Source of the DNA: Micromonospora sp. WMMD1082
GTDB lineage: Bacteria; Actinomycetota; Actinomycetes; Mycobacteriales; Micromonosporaceae
Length of the DNA: 64,000 nucleotides
Direction of reading: 5' to 3'
NCBI RefSeq assembly: GCF_029626175.1
Contig: NZ_JARUBM010000002.1
Coordinates: 1,240,001-1,304,000 of the forward strand
Below the pieces are notes generated by a model, which had not been told where the DNA came from, did not search any database, and saw only the letters and a list, made by a program, of their open reading frames with translations. Position 1 is the first letter of the stretch. The number at the start of each line of letters is the position of its first letter. Of this stretch, positions 28,657 through 37,281 are shown piece after piece. The translations under genes were made by a program, and so were the position numbers.

Positions 28657-31600
28657 TCAGTTGCCCCCTTGGACCAGAATCGCGAAGACCAGCGGCTCGG
28701 CGATGTCCCGTACCGCCACCACGACGCTGGCGATCCGGAACTCACCGGAAGCGAAGACCGTCCAATTCGGCCGCGGCGACGGCATCAGGGTGAGCGGGGC
28801 GCGCTGGGTCAGCCCCACCTTCTGCAGGCACTCGACCGCCGTCCAGACCCGGGTGGCCGCCGCGTCGAACTCCTCGCCGGCGTCGGCGATCAGCCGGGCC
28901 AGGTCGCTGTGCGGCCCGAGCAGCCCCCGCCAGTCCTCCTCCGTGCGGCGGACCACCGTCTCCACGTCGCAGGCGACCGGCGCCTGCGACGTCACGCAGA
29001 GGGTGGCCCCGTCGGTGTGGGCGGCAGAGAGCGTCGCGCTGCCGGCCAGTTCGGGGCGCCCGTCAGGCCGGTAGCCGATCTCGGCGGGCCGGCCGAGCGA
29101 GCGGCCGGCCGCGAGCGCGGTGACGGCACGCCGCCGACGCACGTGCTCACCGTCACCGACGGCGCCCGGCCCACCGGCGTGCGGCTCGACGGTCACGTCC
29201 ACGTCGACGCCGACCAGGTCGCCGACGGTCCGTTGCAGGTACGGGCCGAGCAACGGCGCGACCCACGGTCCGCGACCATCCGACTTCCGGACCGCTTGGA
29301 GCCGGAGTCCCTCCCAGCGTTCGATCGCCGCACCGCTGTCGGTGCGCAGCACCACGTCGTAGGTGTAGGTGTCGCCGTCGCGGCTGCGCTCGGTGGCGCA
29401 GTACCGCAACCGACCGGTCCCGGACAGCCGCTGGCCGGCGGGCTGCAATCGCTCGACCCCGACGGGCAGCAGTGTCGCGTCGGGGACGCAGACCTGGTTG
29501 CCGTGCATCAGGGCGTCCCGCACCCCGGGGTCACCGAGCAGCAGCGTCTCCGGCAGGTACCCGGCGAACCACTCGGCCGGCTCGGCGGCCAGGTCGGCAT
29601 CGACGTGCCGGGCGGCCGCCCGGTGGTAGGTCCGCAGGCGGTGGAACCGAGCGCCCTGGAACAGGCTTCCGCCGTACAGGTCGACGGCGGGATCGAGCGG
29701 GACCGCCGGCAACCCGTCGGCCACCTGCTCCGGTGGACCGTCGGCCGGCGCGGCGGCGGCATAGCGCAACCGGGCGCGGAAGTGCTCGGCCGCGAAGCTC
29801 GTCTCGCTGCTGCGGATGACCGCCTCGACGGTGTCGTCGTCGACCACCACCACGCCGACCCGGACGGCGGTGCTGCCCTCCGGCGGCACCACGATCGGAC
29901 GCAGGAACCGCGCCTGCTCGAAGGTCGGCGGCTCGGTTCGCCCGGTGACGGCCGAGGCGACCTGTGCCATCGCCTCCATGCCGAACACGGCGGGGAACAG
30001 GAGGTTCCCGTCCAGCCGGTGGTCGGCGAGGTACAGGTCGGTGCCGGCGCTGAGGTCCAGCTCGGTGACCAGCTCCACGCCGTGGTAGCGGATCAGCGGG
30101 CGGTCGACGAATCGGAGCAACGGCAGCTCGGGCAGATCCCGGCGTACCGTGTCGATGCTCTCCACCCGACCGCTGACCACGGTGACCGGCGGGGTACGGC
30201 CGTCGCCGAGCAGCCGCCGCAGCAGCTGCACACCCTGGTCGGGAGTGACCGGGGTGATCCCCTCGCGGACCAGGCCCTCGACCACCGACAACCGCTCGCC
30301 CATGCCGACGCCCGACCAGACCGACCATTCCAGGCACAGCGCCCGGCAGTTCGGGTACTCCCGCCCGACGTCGGTGGTCAGGTCCGCCAACCAGTCGTTG
30401 GCGGTGGCGTAGTGCGCCTCGCCGCGTAGGCCCGCCCGGCCGATGATGCTGCCGAACGTGACCAGCAGCCGCAGTTGCTCCGGATCCACCGCCGCCAGCA
30501 CCGCTTGCAGCCCGTCGACCTTCGGCGCGAAGGTTCGCCGGAACGCCTCCCCGTCCAGCGCGGTCAGCGCGGCCGGCTCGTTGCGGCCGGCGCCGTGCAG
30601 CACCGCGGTCACCGGACCCAGTGCTGCCGTCACCTCCTCGACCGCGGACCGCACCTGGGCGGGATCGGTGACGTCGGCGCGGGCGTAGTACACCTGCACG
30701 CCGGCCTCCGCCATCCGCTTCAGGTTGCCCGCGAGTTCCGGGTCGTCGGCGGGGTCGGAGCGGCCGAGCACCGCGAGCCGGGCACCGGCGTCGGTGGCCA
30801 CCGCCAGGGCACACTCGGCGGTGATGCCCTTGCCGCCGCCCGTCACCAGCAGCACGTCGTCCTCGCCCAGCGGGCGCACCGGGTCGACCGGCCGCACCGG
30901 CAGGGCTCGCAAGGTGGGCACCAGGCGGCGCCCGTCGGCGTCGTAGTGCGCCTCGATGAATCCGGCGGTGGCCGCGACCTCCGCGACCACCCGGTCCACC
31001 GGGTCCGTCCCCGCCGGGACGGTGACGACGGTCACCCGGACCTGTGGCGCCTCCAGGCGCAGGGTCTTGGCGATACCGGCCGCGCCCCGCCCGTGCTGGA
31101 CGAGCACGAGGCGGTCACCGGAGGCGGCGGCGCTCTGCGCCCCCTTCAGGGCATGGGAGAGGTGGCGTTCCTGGCAGGTCTCCGGCAGGCAGACCAGAAC
31201 GCCCGAGCCCACCTGCGACCGCTCCAGCACCCCGCGCAGCCGCTCGGCGAACGGGTGCCCCTCCTCGTCGACGTGCAGCCGCCACTGGCCGTTGGCCTCC
31301 GTCGCCACCCGCGGCGGCAGCGGGACCGCGTCCAGTTCGACCGCGAAGGCTCTGGCCCAGTCGGCCGCGCCGGCCACCATCGCGGGCGCTTCCGCCGCGC
31401 CGTTGCGGACGGTGCCGCCGATCTGGTCCAACGCGTCGGCCAGCTCCCGGACCGTCGCGGTGGCGAAGTTGGTCGGCGTCTGCGATGGAGGCACTCCGAG
31501 CTGCTGGGCCGCCTGGTTGACCAGTTGGCCCACGGTGATCGAGCTCAGGTGCAGGTCATCGAGGAGGAGACTCTGCTCCTGCACCAACTCCGGGGGCAGC

Positions 31601-34485
31601 TCTGCCCGTTCCGCCGCGAGCCGGCGCAGCAGCTCCAGCGTGGAGTCGGTGGTGGGGGCCGGCACGTCACCGGCGGCGGCCACCGGTACGGCCGCGTACC
31701 CGTTGTCGGTGGCGACCTGGGCGGCCGGGGACGCCGGGTCGGCGGCAGGTCGGACCGGCAGCGCCAGCCTGGGCGCCGCCTCGCAGGGGCTGGCGAAGAA
31801 GCTGAACTCCTCCCCCACCTGCACCGGCCGGATGAGCCGGCCATGGAACAGCTCCACGCTGACCGGGGCGGCGCCGACGACGTACGCGGCGGCGACCACC
31901 CGCAGCAGCCCGGCGATGGACTCGTCGTCGGTGTCGAGCGCCACCGCCGGCACCGTGGTGGCGGCGGTGGCCAGTCCGGAGAGCACGCGGCCGGGACCGA
32001 CCTCGACGAAGAGGTCGACGTCCTTGGCGGCGGCGGAGATCGCCTGGGTGAACAGCACCGGGTCGGTGATCTGCCGGCGCAGCAGCGCCGGCACGTCCGT
32101 GTCGGCGGGCAGTGCGCCGCCGGTGACCGTGGAGACGATGCGCCGGCCCACCGGGCCGAAGGTCTCCTCGGCCAGCGCCGCGCCGAAGGCATCGGCGGCC
32201 GGCGCCACCAGCGGCGAGTGGAAGGCGTGCGAGACCGGCAGCGGGGTGCTGCCGAGACCCTCGTCGCGGGCCCGCTGACCGGCGGCGTTCACGGCCTCGG
32301 CCGTACCGGCCACCACCGTCTGGGCCGGCCCGTTGTAGCTGGCGACCACCACCGGAAGGTCGGCGGTGATCCGCTGCACCACCTCGGGCGGGGCGCCGAT
32401 GCTGGCCATCGTGCCGGAGGAACTGTGCTCGCTCATGATGCGTCCGCGCAGTGCCGCGATCCGCAGCAACGCCTGGTCGTCGATGGCATCAGCCCAGTTG
32501 AGCGCGGCGATCTCGCCGAGGCTGTGACCGACCGCGAGGGTGGCGTCCACGCCCAACATCGACAGGGCCCGGACACCGGCGAGCGCGCCGGTGACGATGC
32601 GCGGCTGGGCGATCTCGGTGGCCACCATGTCGCCGGAGGTCGGCAGCTTCGCCTCCTGGTAGACCTCGTCGACCTCGGCGAAGCGCCGGCGCAACCCACC
32701 GCCGGAGGTGCCGCGTCCGGAGCCCTGGCCGGGAAAGAGAAAGCCGATTCGGCCGGGGCCGGTGGTGTGGCCGAGGAATGCCTTCCCGTCCTGGCCGAAC
32801 AGCTCGACCTCGCCCGCGTCGAGCGCGTCCCGGATCCGCCGCAGTTGCCGCTGCGCGTCGTCGGGCGAGGAGACCAGCACCGCCGCCCGGTAGGGCAGGT
32901 CACGCAACTCCCGATGCAGCGTGGCGGCCAGGTCGGCGAGCTGGGCGTACGCGATCCTCGGGACGAACTCGATGAGGCGGTCCAGCCGCTCGCCCAACTC
33001 CTGCGGCGTGGCGGCGTCCACCACGAACAACTCGGTGTCCTGCAGGGACGCCGCCAGCGCGCGAGTGCGGCTCTCCAGCCGGGCCCGGCGACGCGGGCTC
33101 GGGTTCTCCAGGACCACGTGGGTGTTGATGCCGCCGAACCCCATCGCGGTGATCCCGGCGCGCACCGGAGTCTCCGCGGGCCAACGCTCGGCCTTGCGCA
33201 CGGCACGCAGGGCCGCCGCCTCGCCACCGAACAGCTCGTGCGGGTCGACGCAGCCGATGGTCGGCGGAATCACCTCCTGGTGCACCGCCATCGCCGCCTT
33301 GATCAGGCCGGCCACCCCCGCGGCGGCCTTGGTGTGGCCGATCATGCCCTTGATCGAACTGATCGCCGCCGGTGGCGCGCCCGCGTCTGCCGCCATCCGG
33401 GCCTGCGACAGTGCCCGCAGTTCCGTGGCGTCGCCGACCGCGGTGCCGGTGCCGTGGCCCTCGAACATGCCGACCGTCTCGATGCCGAACCCGGCCCGCT
33501 CGTACGCCCGGCGCAGCGCGAGCTGGTAGCCGCTGATCTCCGGGCGGGTGATGCCACCGCGCCCGTCGGAGGAGATGCCCCACCCGGCGATCGTGGCGTA
33601 GACCCGGTGCCCGGCCTGGCGTGCCTCCGATTCACGCATCAGCACCACCATGCCGCAGCCCTCCCCGGGCCAGAACCCGTTGGAGCCACGGTCGTAGACC
33701 CGCATCTCCCCGGTGGCCAGCGCGCCGGTCTTGGCGAAGCCGATGATCTCGAACGGGTCGATGGAGAGGTCCACCCCGCCGGCCACCGCCACGTCCAGCT
33801 CGCCATCGACCAGCGCCTTGCAGGCGGTGGCGACCGAGAGCAGGGACGACGAGCAGGCACCGTCCACGGTGTAGCCGCCGCCCTTGAGGTCGAAGTGGTT
33901 GCAGATGCGTCCGGCGATGGTGTTGGAGAGCCCACCGGCGAGCGTGTCCTCGTCCACCGCCGGGAACGGCGCCTTGAAGGTCGCCTCGAAGCTGTCCAGG
34001 AACGAGGCGAGCTGATCGTCGTCCCACTCCTGTTCCTTGAGCGCGGCGGCGACCATCCGCCGGACGAACGGCCACCGCAGGCGCAGTTGGTTGGCGCGGG
34101 AGAACTCGCCGGTCAGCGTGTTGCCCACCACCACACCGGTACGCTCCCGGGGCGCGCCCTCCGCCATCGGGAAGCCCGCGTCCGCCAGTGCCATCGCGGC
34201 CACGTCCAGCGCCAACCAGTGGGTGAGGTCGGTGGAGCGGTAGGTGCTGCCGGCCACCTTGTAGGCGATCCGGTCGAACTCGTATCCCTCGATGACGGCG
34301 GCGTGGCGGGCATAGAAGCGGTCCGGGGTGCGCGGATCGGGATCCCAGTAGTCTTCCAGCCGCATCCGCTCGTCCGGCAGCCGTCGGAAAGCACGGCGGC
34401 CGGCCAGTGCGTTCTCCCACAACTCCCGCGGCGACGTGGCGTCCGGGAATCGGCACGCCATCCCGACGACGGCGATCCTGGTCAT
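28657..34485 (-). CDS. pksE: Enediyne iterative type I polyketide synthase PksE
   Basis: Builds the linear polyene that becomes the enediyne core. About 1,942 residues with the PksE domain order. KS: Cys211 in DGACSSSLL, His344 in EGHGTGT, His384 in IGHTKAAAG. AT: Ser655 in VGHSLGE. ACP: Ser982 in LHLSSITVGQL. KR: VTGGGKGITAECAL, with YATANDWL. DH: ADHRLDGNLLFPAVFG. C-terminal phosphopantetheinyl transferase domain: CDVETVVRRTEEDW and WTAVECLQKVGL. All catalytic residues I can check are present, so the synthase looks functional. The ATG at 34485 is preferred to a TTG three codons upstream because an AGGAAAGG site lies nine bases before it. The 9- versus 10-membered class cannot be decided by eye. 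Confidence 0.97.
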   Translation of the reverse strand: MTRIAVVGMACRFPDATSPRELWENALAGRRAFRRLPDERMRLEDYWDPDPRTPDRFYARHAAVIEGYEFDRIAYKVAGSTYRSTDLTHWLALDVAAMALADAGFPMAEGAPRERTGVVVGNTLTGEFSRANQLRLRWPFVRRMVAAALKEQEWDDDQLASFLDSFEATFKAPFPAVDEDTLAGGLSNTIAGRICNHFDLKGGGYTVDGACSSSLLSVATACKALVDGELDVAVAGGVDLSIDPFEIIGFAKTGALATGEMRVYDRGSNGFWPGEGCGMVVLMRESEARQAGHRVYATIAGWGISSDGRGGITRPEISGYQLALRRAYERAGFGIETVGMFEGHGTGTAVGDATELRALSQARMAADAGAPPAAISSIKGMIGHTKAAAGVAGLIKAAMAVHQEVIPPTIGCVDPHELFGGEAAALRAVRKAERWPAETPVRAGITAMGFGGINTHVVLENPSPRRRARLESRTRALAASLQDTELFVVDAATPQELGERLDRLIEFVPRIAYAQLADLAATLHRELRDLPYRAAVLVSSPDDAQRQLRRIRDALDAGEVELFGQDGKAFLGHTTGPGRIGFLFPGQGSGRGTSGGGLRRRFAEVDEVYQEAKLPTSGDMVATEIAQPRIVTGALAGVRALSMLGVDATLAVGHSLGEIAALNWADAIDDQALLRIAALRGRIMSEHSSSGTMASIGAPPEVVQRITADLPVVVASYNGPAQTVVAGTAEAVNAAGQRARDEGLGSTPLPVSHAFHSPLVAPAADAFGAALAEETFGPVGRRIVSTVTGGALPADTDVPALLRRQITDPVLFTQAISAAAKDVDLFVEVGPGRVLSGLATAATTVPAVALDTDDESIAGLLRVVAAAYVVGAAPVSVELFHGRLIRPVQVGEEFSFFASPCEAAPRLALPVRPAADPASPAAQVATDNGYAAVPVAAAGDVPAPTTDSTLELLRRLAAERAELPPELVQEQSLLLDDLHLSSITVGQLVNQAAQQLGVPPSQTPTNFATATVRELADALDQIGGTVRNGAAEAPAMVAGAADWARAFAVELDAVPLPPRVATEANGQWRLHVDEEGHPFAERLRGVLERSQVGSGVLVCLPETCQERHLSHALKGAQSAAASGDRLVLVQHGRGAAGIAKTLRLEAPQVRVTVVTVPAGTDPVDRVVAEVAATAGFIEAHYDADGRRLVPTLRALPVRPVDPVRPLGEDDVLLVTGGGKGITAECALAVATDAGARLAVLGRSDPADDPELAGNLKRMAEAGVQVYYARADVTDPAQVRSAVEEVTAALGPVTAVLHGAGRNEPAALTALDGEAFRRTFAPKVDGLQAVLAAVDPEQLRLLVTFGSIIGRAGLRGEAHYATANDWLADLTTDVGREYPNCRALCLEWSVWSGVGMGERLSVVEGLVREGITPVTPDQGVQLLRRLLGDGRTPPVTVVSGRVESIDTVRRDLPELPLLRFVDRPLIRYHGVELVTELDLSAGTDLYLADHRLDGNLLFPAVFGMEAMAQVASAVTGRTEPPTFEQARFLRPIVVPPEGSTAVRVGVVVVDDDTVEAVIRSSETSFAAEHFRARLRYAAAAPADGPPEQVADGLPAVPLDPAVDLYGGSLFQGARFHRLRTYHRAAARHVDADLAAEPAEWFAGYLPETLLLGDPGVRDALMHGNQVCVPDATLLPVGVERLQPAGQRLSGTGRLRYCATERSRDGDTYTYDVVLRTDSGAAIERWEGLRLQAVRKSDGRGPWVAPLLGPYLQRTVGDLVGVDVDVTVEPHAGGPGAVGDGEHVRRRRAVTALAAGRSLGRPAEIGYRPDGRPELAGSATLSAAHTDGATLCVTSQAPVACDVETVVRRTEEDWRGLLGPHSDLARLIADAGEEFDAAATRVWTAVECLQKVGLTQRAPLTLMPSPRPNWTVFASGEFRIASVVVAVRDIAEPLVFAILVQGGN

Positions 34486-34824
34486 ACAGATCAACCTTTC
34501 CTCCAGGGCCTGTCGGCAGGTGCGGCCCAGCGATCGTGACGGTCTGTGGGTAACGTGGCGGTCGCATTTCTCTGCGCACCGCGCCTCAGTGACACTTCCG
34601 CATTAATCAGCGAAGAAGTGCTCAGCACCTCAAGCTTTCCTGGGAAATGTGATCCCGCGCAGCCCATAATCGGCCGCACTAGCATCGTCGCAGGCCAGCA
34701 ATTACGGCGTCTTCTTCAGCGTTGCGCAGTGAAGGGCCGGAAACGCACATTGCACCCACCCTTTTGCCGGCGGTCGTGATGGACCGCCGGCCACAGGATG
34801 GGTGCCAGCCGGGGATGTGGCGGG
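34486..34824. other. Intergenic region before pksE
   Basis: A 339-base gap between unbL and pksE on the minus strand. The unbL-proximal end holds a terminator hairpin. The pksE-proximal 200 bases are AT-richer than the neighbouring genes and are the natural place for a pksE promoter, though I see no clear -35/-10 pair. Confidence 0.5.
34766..34791 (-). terminator. Hairpin after unbL
   Basis: GCCGGCGGTC at 34766-34775 pairs perfectly with GACCGCCGGC at 34782-34791 around a six-base loop, about 34 bases after the unbL stop on the minus strand. It suggests that pksE and the genes below it are a separate transcript. Confidence 0.65.
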
Positions 34825-35814
34825 TCAGCTCCCGGGCAACCGGGTCAGGACGAATCGGGCCCGGACGGCAGCGCGCCACCGCTCGTAGGCGGGCACCTCA
34901 TCGCCCTCACCCAACGCGCCGGCCACCTCGTCGGCGATGACTGCCGCAGCGGCCACATCGCAGTCGCCGAGTGCCCGCATCGCGACCTCGCTGTGCTCGG
35001 GCACGTAGCCCGACCAGGCCCGCGCCTTGGCAGCGAACGCCGCGCCCTGGGCGAGGTCCGGGGCGTACGCTCCGGCCGCCGCGCGCAGCCCGGCAAGCGC
35101 TGCCGCGTCCGCCCCACCGGCGAACGTCGCGGCCAGCCCCAGACCGCTCCACAGGTCGGCACGGCGTTCGACGGCGAACCGCTCCACGGCGGCCACGCAG
35201 TCCGGTACGACGGCCCCGTGGATGAACCAGATCGCCCGCCCGACACCCTGGTCCGCCGCACGCGGGAAGTAGGCCGGCGCGCCCTGCCACGGGTACGGGG
35301 CGGGCTGTTGCTGACCGTCGAGGTAGCGGGCGGTGTCGAAGTACGCCTTGTCAAAGCCGTACCCGTCGACGGCCAGCCAGCTCATCGTCGGGTGGTACGG
35401 CGAACCCGTGAGATCGGGGACCACCTTGCGCCACAGCACCCGGGGCAGCCGGGCCATGGCGAAGCCGATGCCGATGTAGGCGAGGAAGAGATGCGGCTGA
35501 CCCGGCCCGCGCAGCAACTCCTCCGTCCGCCGGCCCCGTCGACCGGTGGCGTCCCGCACCGTGTAGGCCATCGTCGCGCCCTCGTACGCGAAGCCGCGCA
35601 GCTCCGGGTCGACGAGCTCCAGGCGGTGCTCCAGGTCGGCCAGGTTGGAGCCCTCGATGCCCCACTCGAAGCCGCACACGACCGCCTGTGGCACCGCTTC
35701 CAGCTTCCGCGTCGCGGCCGACGGGGCCGCCGGGAAGCCTCGACGCCGGAAACTGACCTCGTCCAGCGACGGTGCCAGGGCCAGTCTCCGTAGGGTTCCG
35801 AGTGTCGTCGCCAT
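34825..35814 (-). CDS. unbL: Enediyne core protein UnbL (DUF1702 family), copy 1
   Basis: Soluble protein of 329 residues of the DUF1702 family, one of the five proteins shared by all enediyne loci. Family segments: LRRLALAPSLDEVSFRRRGF at the N-terminus, LRGFAYEGATMAYTVRD near residue 73, HLFLAYIGIGFAMARLPR near 107, VDGYGFDKAYFDTARYL and RAIWFIHGAVVPDCV, with LWSGLGLAATFAGG in the C-terminal third. The ATG at 35814 follows GAGGGAGTGCC. It acts with UnbV and UnbU on the polyene. The chemistry is not evident from the sequence. A second DUF1702 gene lies at 43,923, in the accessory block. Confidence 0.94.
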   Translation of the reverse strand: MATTLGTLRRLALAPSLDEVSFRRRGFPAAPSAATRKLEAVPQAVVCGFEWGIEGSNLADLEHRLELVDPELRGFAYEGATMAYTVRDATGRRGRRTEELLRGPGQPHLFLAYIGIGFAMARLPRVLWRKVVPDLTGSPYHPTMSWLAVDGYGFDKAYFDTARYLDGQQQPAPYPWQGAPAYFPRAADQGVGRAIWFIHGAVVPDCVAAVERFAVERRADLWSGLGLAATFAGGADAAALAGLRAAAGAYAPDLAQGAAFAAKARAWSGYVPEHSEVAMRALGDCDVAAAAVIADEVAGALGEGDEVPAYERWRAAVRARFVLTRLPGS

Positions 35815-35897
35815 GGCACTCCCTCTCTGCCGCAGGTGTGCGTCCAGCACCCGTCCCATCGTGGGTGCCGCCGGCCGTCGGCGGCGTCTCCTCGCGT

Positions 35898-35963
35898 GCT
35901 GACCTGCGACCCGTGCTGACCTGCGACGCAGGCTTACCTGCGACCCGTGCGTTACCTGCGGCG
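35898..35963. repeat. 17-base tandem repeat at the end of the CopC-like gene
   Basis: Three exact-length units (35898-35914, 35915-35931, 35932-35948) of GCTGACCTGCGACCCGT, with a few changes, run into a fourth partial unit that contains the stop codon of the CopC-like gene. The unit is copied from the gene end (rev. comp. CGCAGGTAA), so the array grew outward from the stop codon into the unbL leader region. Confidence 0.85.
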
Positions 35964-36530
35964 GGGCCCGCGCACCATGAGCACGACCACCGTCGTGATC
36001 AGCAGGAGGTTCAGGATGAGCAGGGCCCCACTGGTCGGATCCGTGGGGTCGTGGTCGTGACCGCTCGCGGCCACCTGACTCCCGGCGGGCGTGGGCGCGG
36101 GTTCGGCCAGACCACCCACCCGGAACGCGCTGATCCCGCTGAACTCGGCGCCGTCGGCCATCCGGACGTGGTAGGCGATCCGATAGTCGCCGAGATCGGT
36201 GACCGTCACCGGCAGCACCACCTGGTTGTTCCGCACGAGCAGTTCCCGGGCGGGCAGGGAGACGCCGTCACGCGATACGACCAGGTGCATCTCCTCGACC
36301 GCGGGCTCGCCGCTGAAGGTCAGCGCGACCTCCGCGGGACCAGCCGCCAGCGCCGCGCCGTCGGCGGGGGTGACCTCCCGCAGCTCCACCGACTGGCTCG
36401 ACGCCCACCAGGTGAGCAGCGCCACGGCGAGCACCACCACCCCGACGGCAGCCGCCGCGACCCGCCGCGGCCAGGTACGGCCATCGGCGGCGGGCGGCGG
36501 CTGCGCGACGCTCGAGGTATCGGCGGTCAT
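35952..36530 (-). CDS. CopC-like domain protein with two membrane helices
   Basis: Protein of 192 residues. One helix (residues about 24-44) is followed by an external CopC-type immunoglobulin-like domain (VTPADGAALAAGPAEVALTFSG and YRIAYHVRMADGAEFSGISAF). A HDHD linker and a second helix near the C-terminus follow. The histidines that bind copper in true CopC, at the mature N-terminus and in the DGH loop, are replaced here (ELREVTPADGA, DGAEF). The domain may therefore be a structural relic rather than a copper chaperone. Its ATG overlaps the stop of the membrane-protein gene upstream by four bases, so the two are probably partners. Confidence 0.82.
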   Translation of the reverse strand: MTADTSSVAQPPPAADGRTWPRRVAAAAVGVVVLAVALLTWWASSQSVELREVTPADGAALAAGPAEVALTFSGEPAVEEMHLVVSRDGVSLPARELLVRNNQVVLPVTVTDLGDYRIAYHVRMADGAEFSGISAFRVGGLAEPAPTPAGSQVAASGHDHDPTDPTSGALLILNLLLITTVVVLMVRGPRRR

Positions 36531-37111
36531 GCCCCGGAGACCGAAGCCAGCTGCTGCGGCGGGCGACAGCTGCAGTCCATCTGCTCAGCCTCGGCGTTAC
36601 TCGGACGCAGGTGCAGGTACATCGCGATGACCATCGGTATGAACACGATGGTGTTGTAGAACAGGTGCAGCTCCACCCGGGGCAGCACGAGTTGCAGGAT
36701 GCTGGTCGGCACCGCCTGGCCCGCGATGGTGAAGCCGAGCTGCGCCTGGAGCAGCAGCAACAGGTGCTCGATGTGGTGCCAGAACTGGATGGCCAGGGCC
36801 ACCGTCCACCAGGTTCGTGCCCGGCCGACGAAGCCCTGCCGGAGGACCCACAGCCCGACCAGCATGACGATCGCGTACCCGTAGTGCAGCCACTCGGAAC
36901 TCACCAGCCACGGGAAGTACTGTCCCAGGACCCCCCGAGAGGCGGGCCGTTCCCAGCCCAGGGCCCAGATCTGGAACGCCTGTGTCAGGTGCTCGGCCCA
37001 GTGTGCGATCACGATGACCATGAAGATGTTGAGCGCCGCCCGATGATGGCGCCCGTTCAGAGAGTCCAGCAGCCCGCCGCTGGTCGCCGGTTTCGTACTG
37101 ACGCTGCTCAC
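36527..37111 (-). CDS. Four-helix membrane protein with histidine motifs
   Basis: Integral membrane protein of 194 residues with about four or five helices. Histidines lie in or near helix ends: IAHWAEHLTQ near residue 40, FWHHIEHLLLLLQAQ near 112 and RVELHLFYNTIVF near 148. Their H-x-x-x-H and HH-x-x-H spacing could bind a metal. A cysteine pair (DCSCRPP) follows near the end. It is translationally coupled to the CopC-like gene. I do not recognise a named family. The motifs and setting suggest a membrane oxidoreductase or metal-site protein in core assembly, an inference. Confidence 0.78.
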   Translation of the reverse strand: MSSVSTKPATSGGLLDSLNGRHHRAALNIFMVIVIAHWAEHLTQAFQIWALGWERPASRGVLGQYFPWLVSSEWLHYGYAIVMLVGLWVLRQGFVGRARTWWTVALAIQFWHHIEHLLLLLQAQLGFTIAGQAVPTSILQLVLPRVELHLFYNTIVFIPMVIAMYLHLRPSNAEAEQMDCSCRPPQQLASVSGA

Positions 37112-37281
37112 TCGCGCTCCTCTTTAGACGGACGATCGCCGGCTAGCGACCGATGCGGGTGTGCGCCCGGAGGTCAAGCCTGGCAAGGAAAGCGCGGTCC
37201 CCACATCCTCCATATTGCTCAATACTTCGGCAATGATCGATGGAGCTGTACCACCCGATCCGCGTGGGAAAGTAAGAGGTT

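Noticed and set aside
30475..34539. A plus-strand frame of about 1,350 codons opposite pksE.
   Set aside because: Antisense to a gene with all catalytic motifs; composition is Gly/Arg/Gln-rich with no recognisable domain. High-GC third positions produce such mirrored frames.
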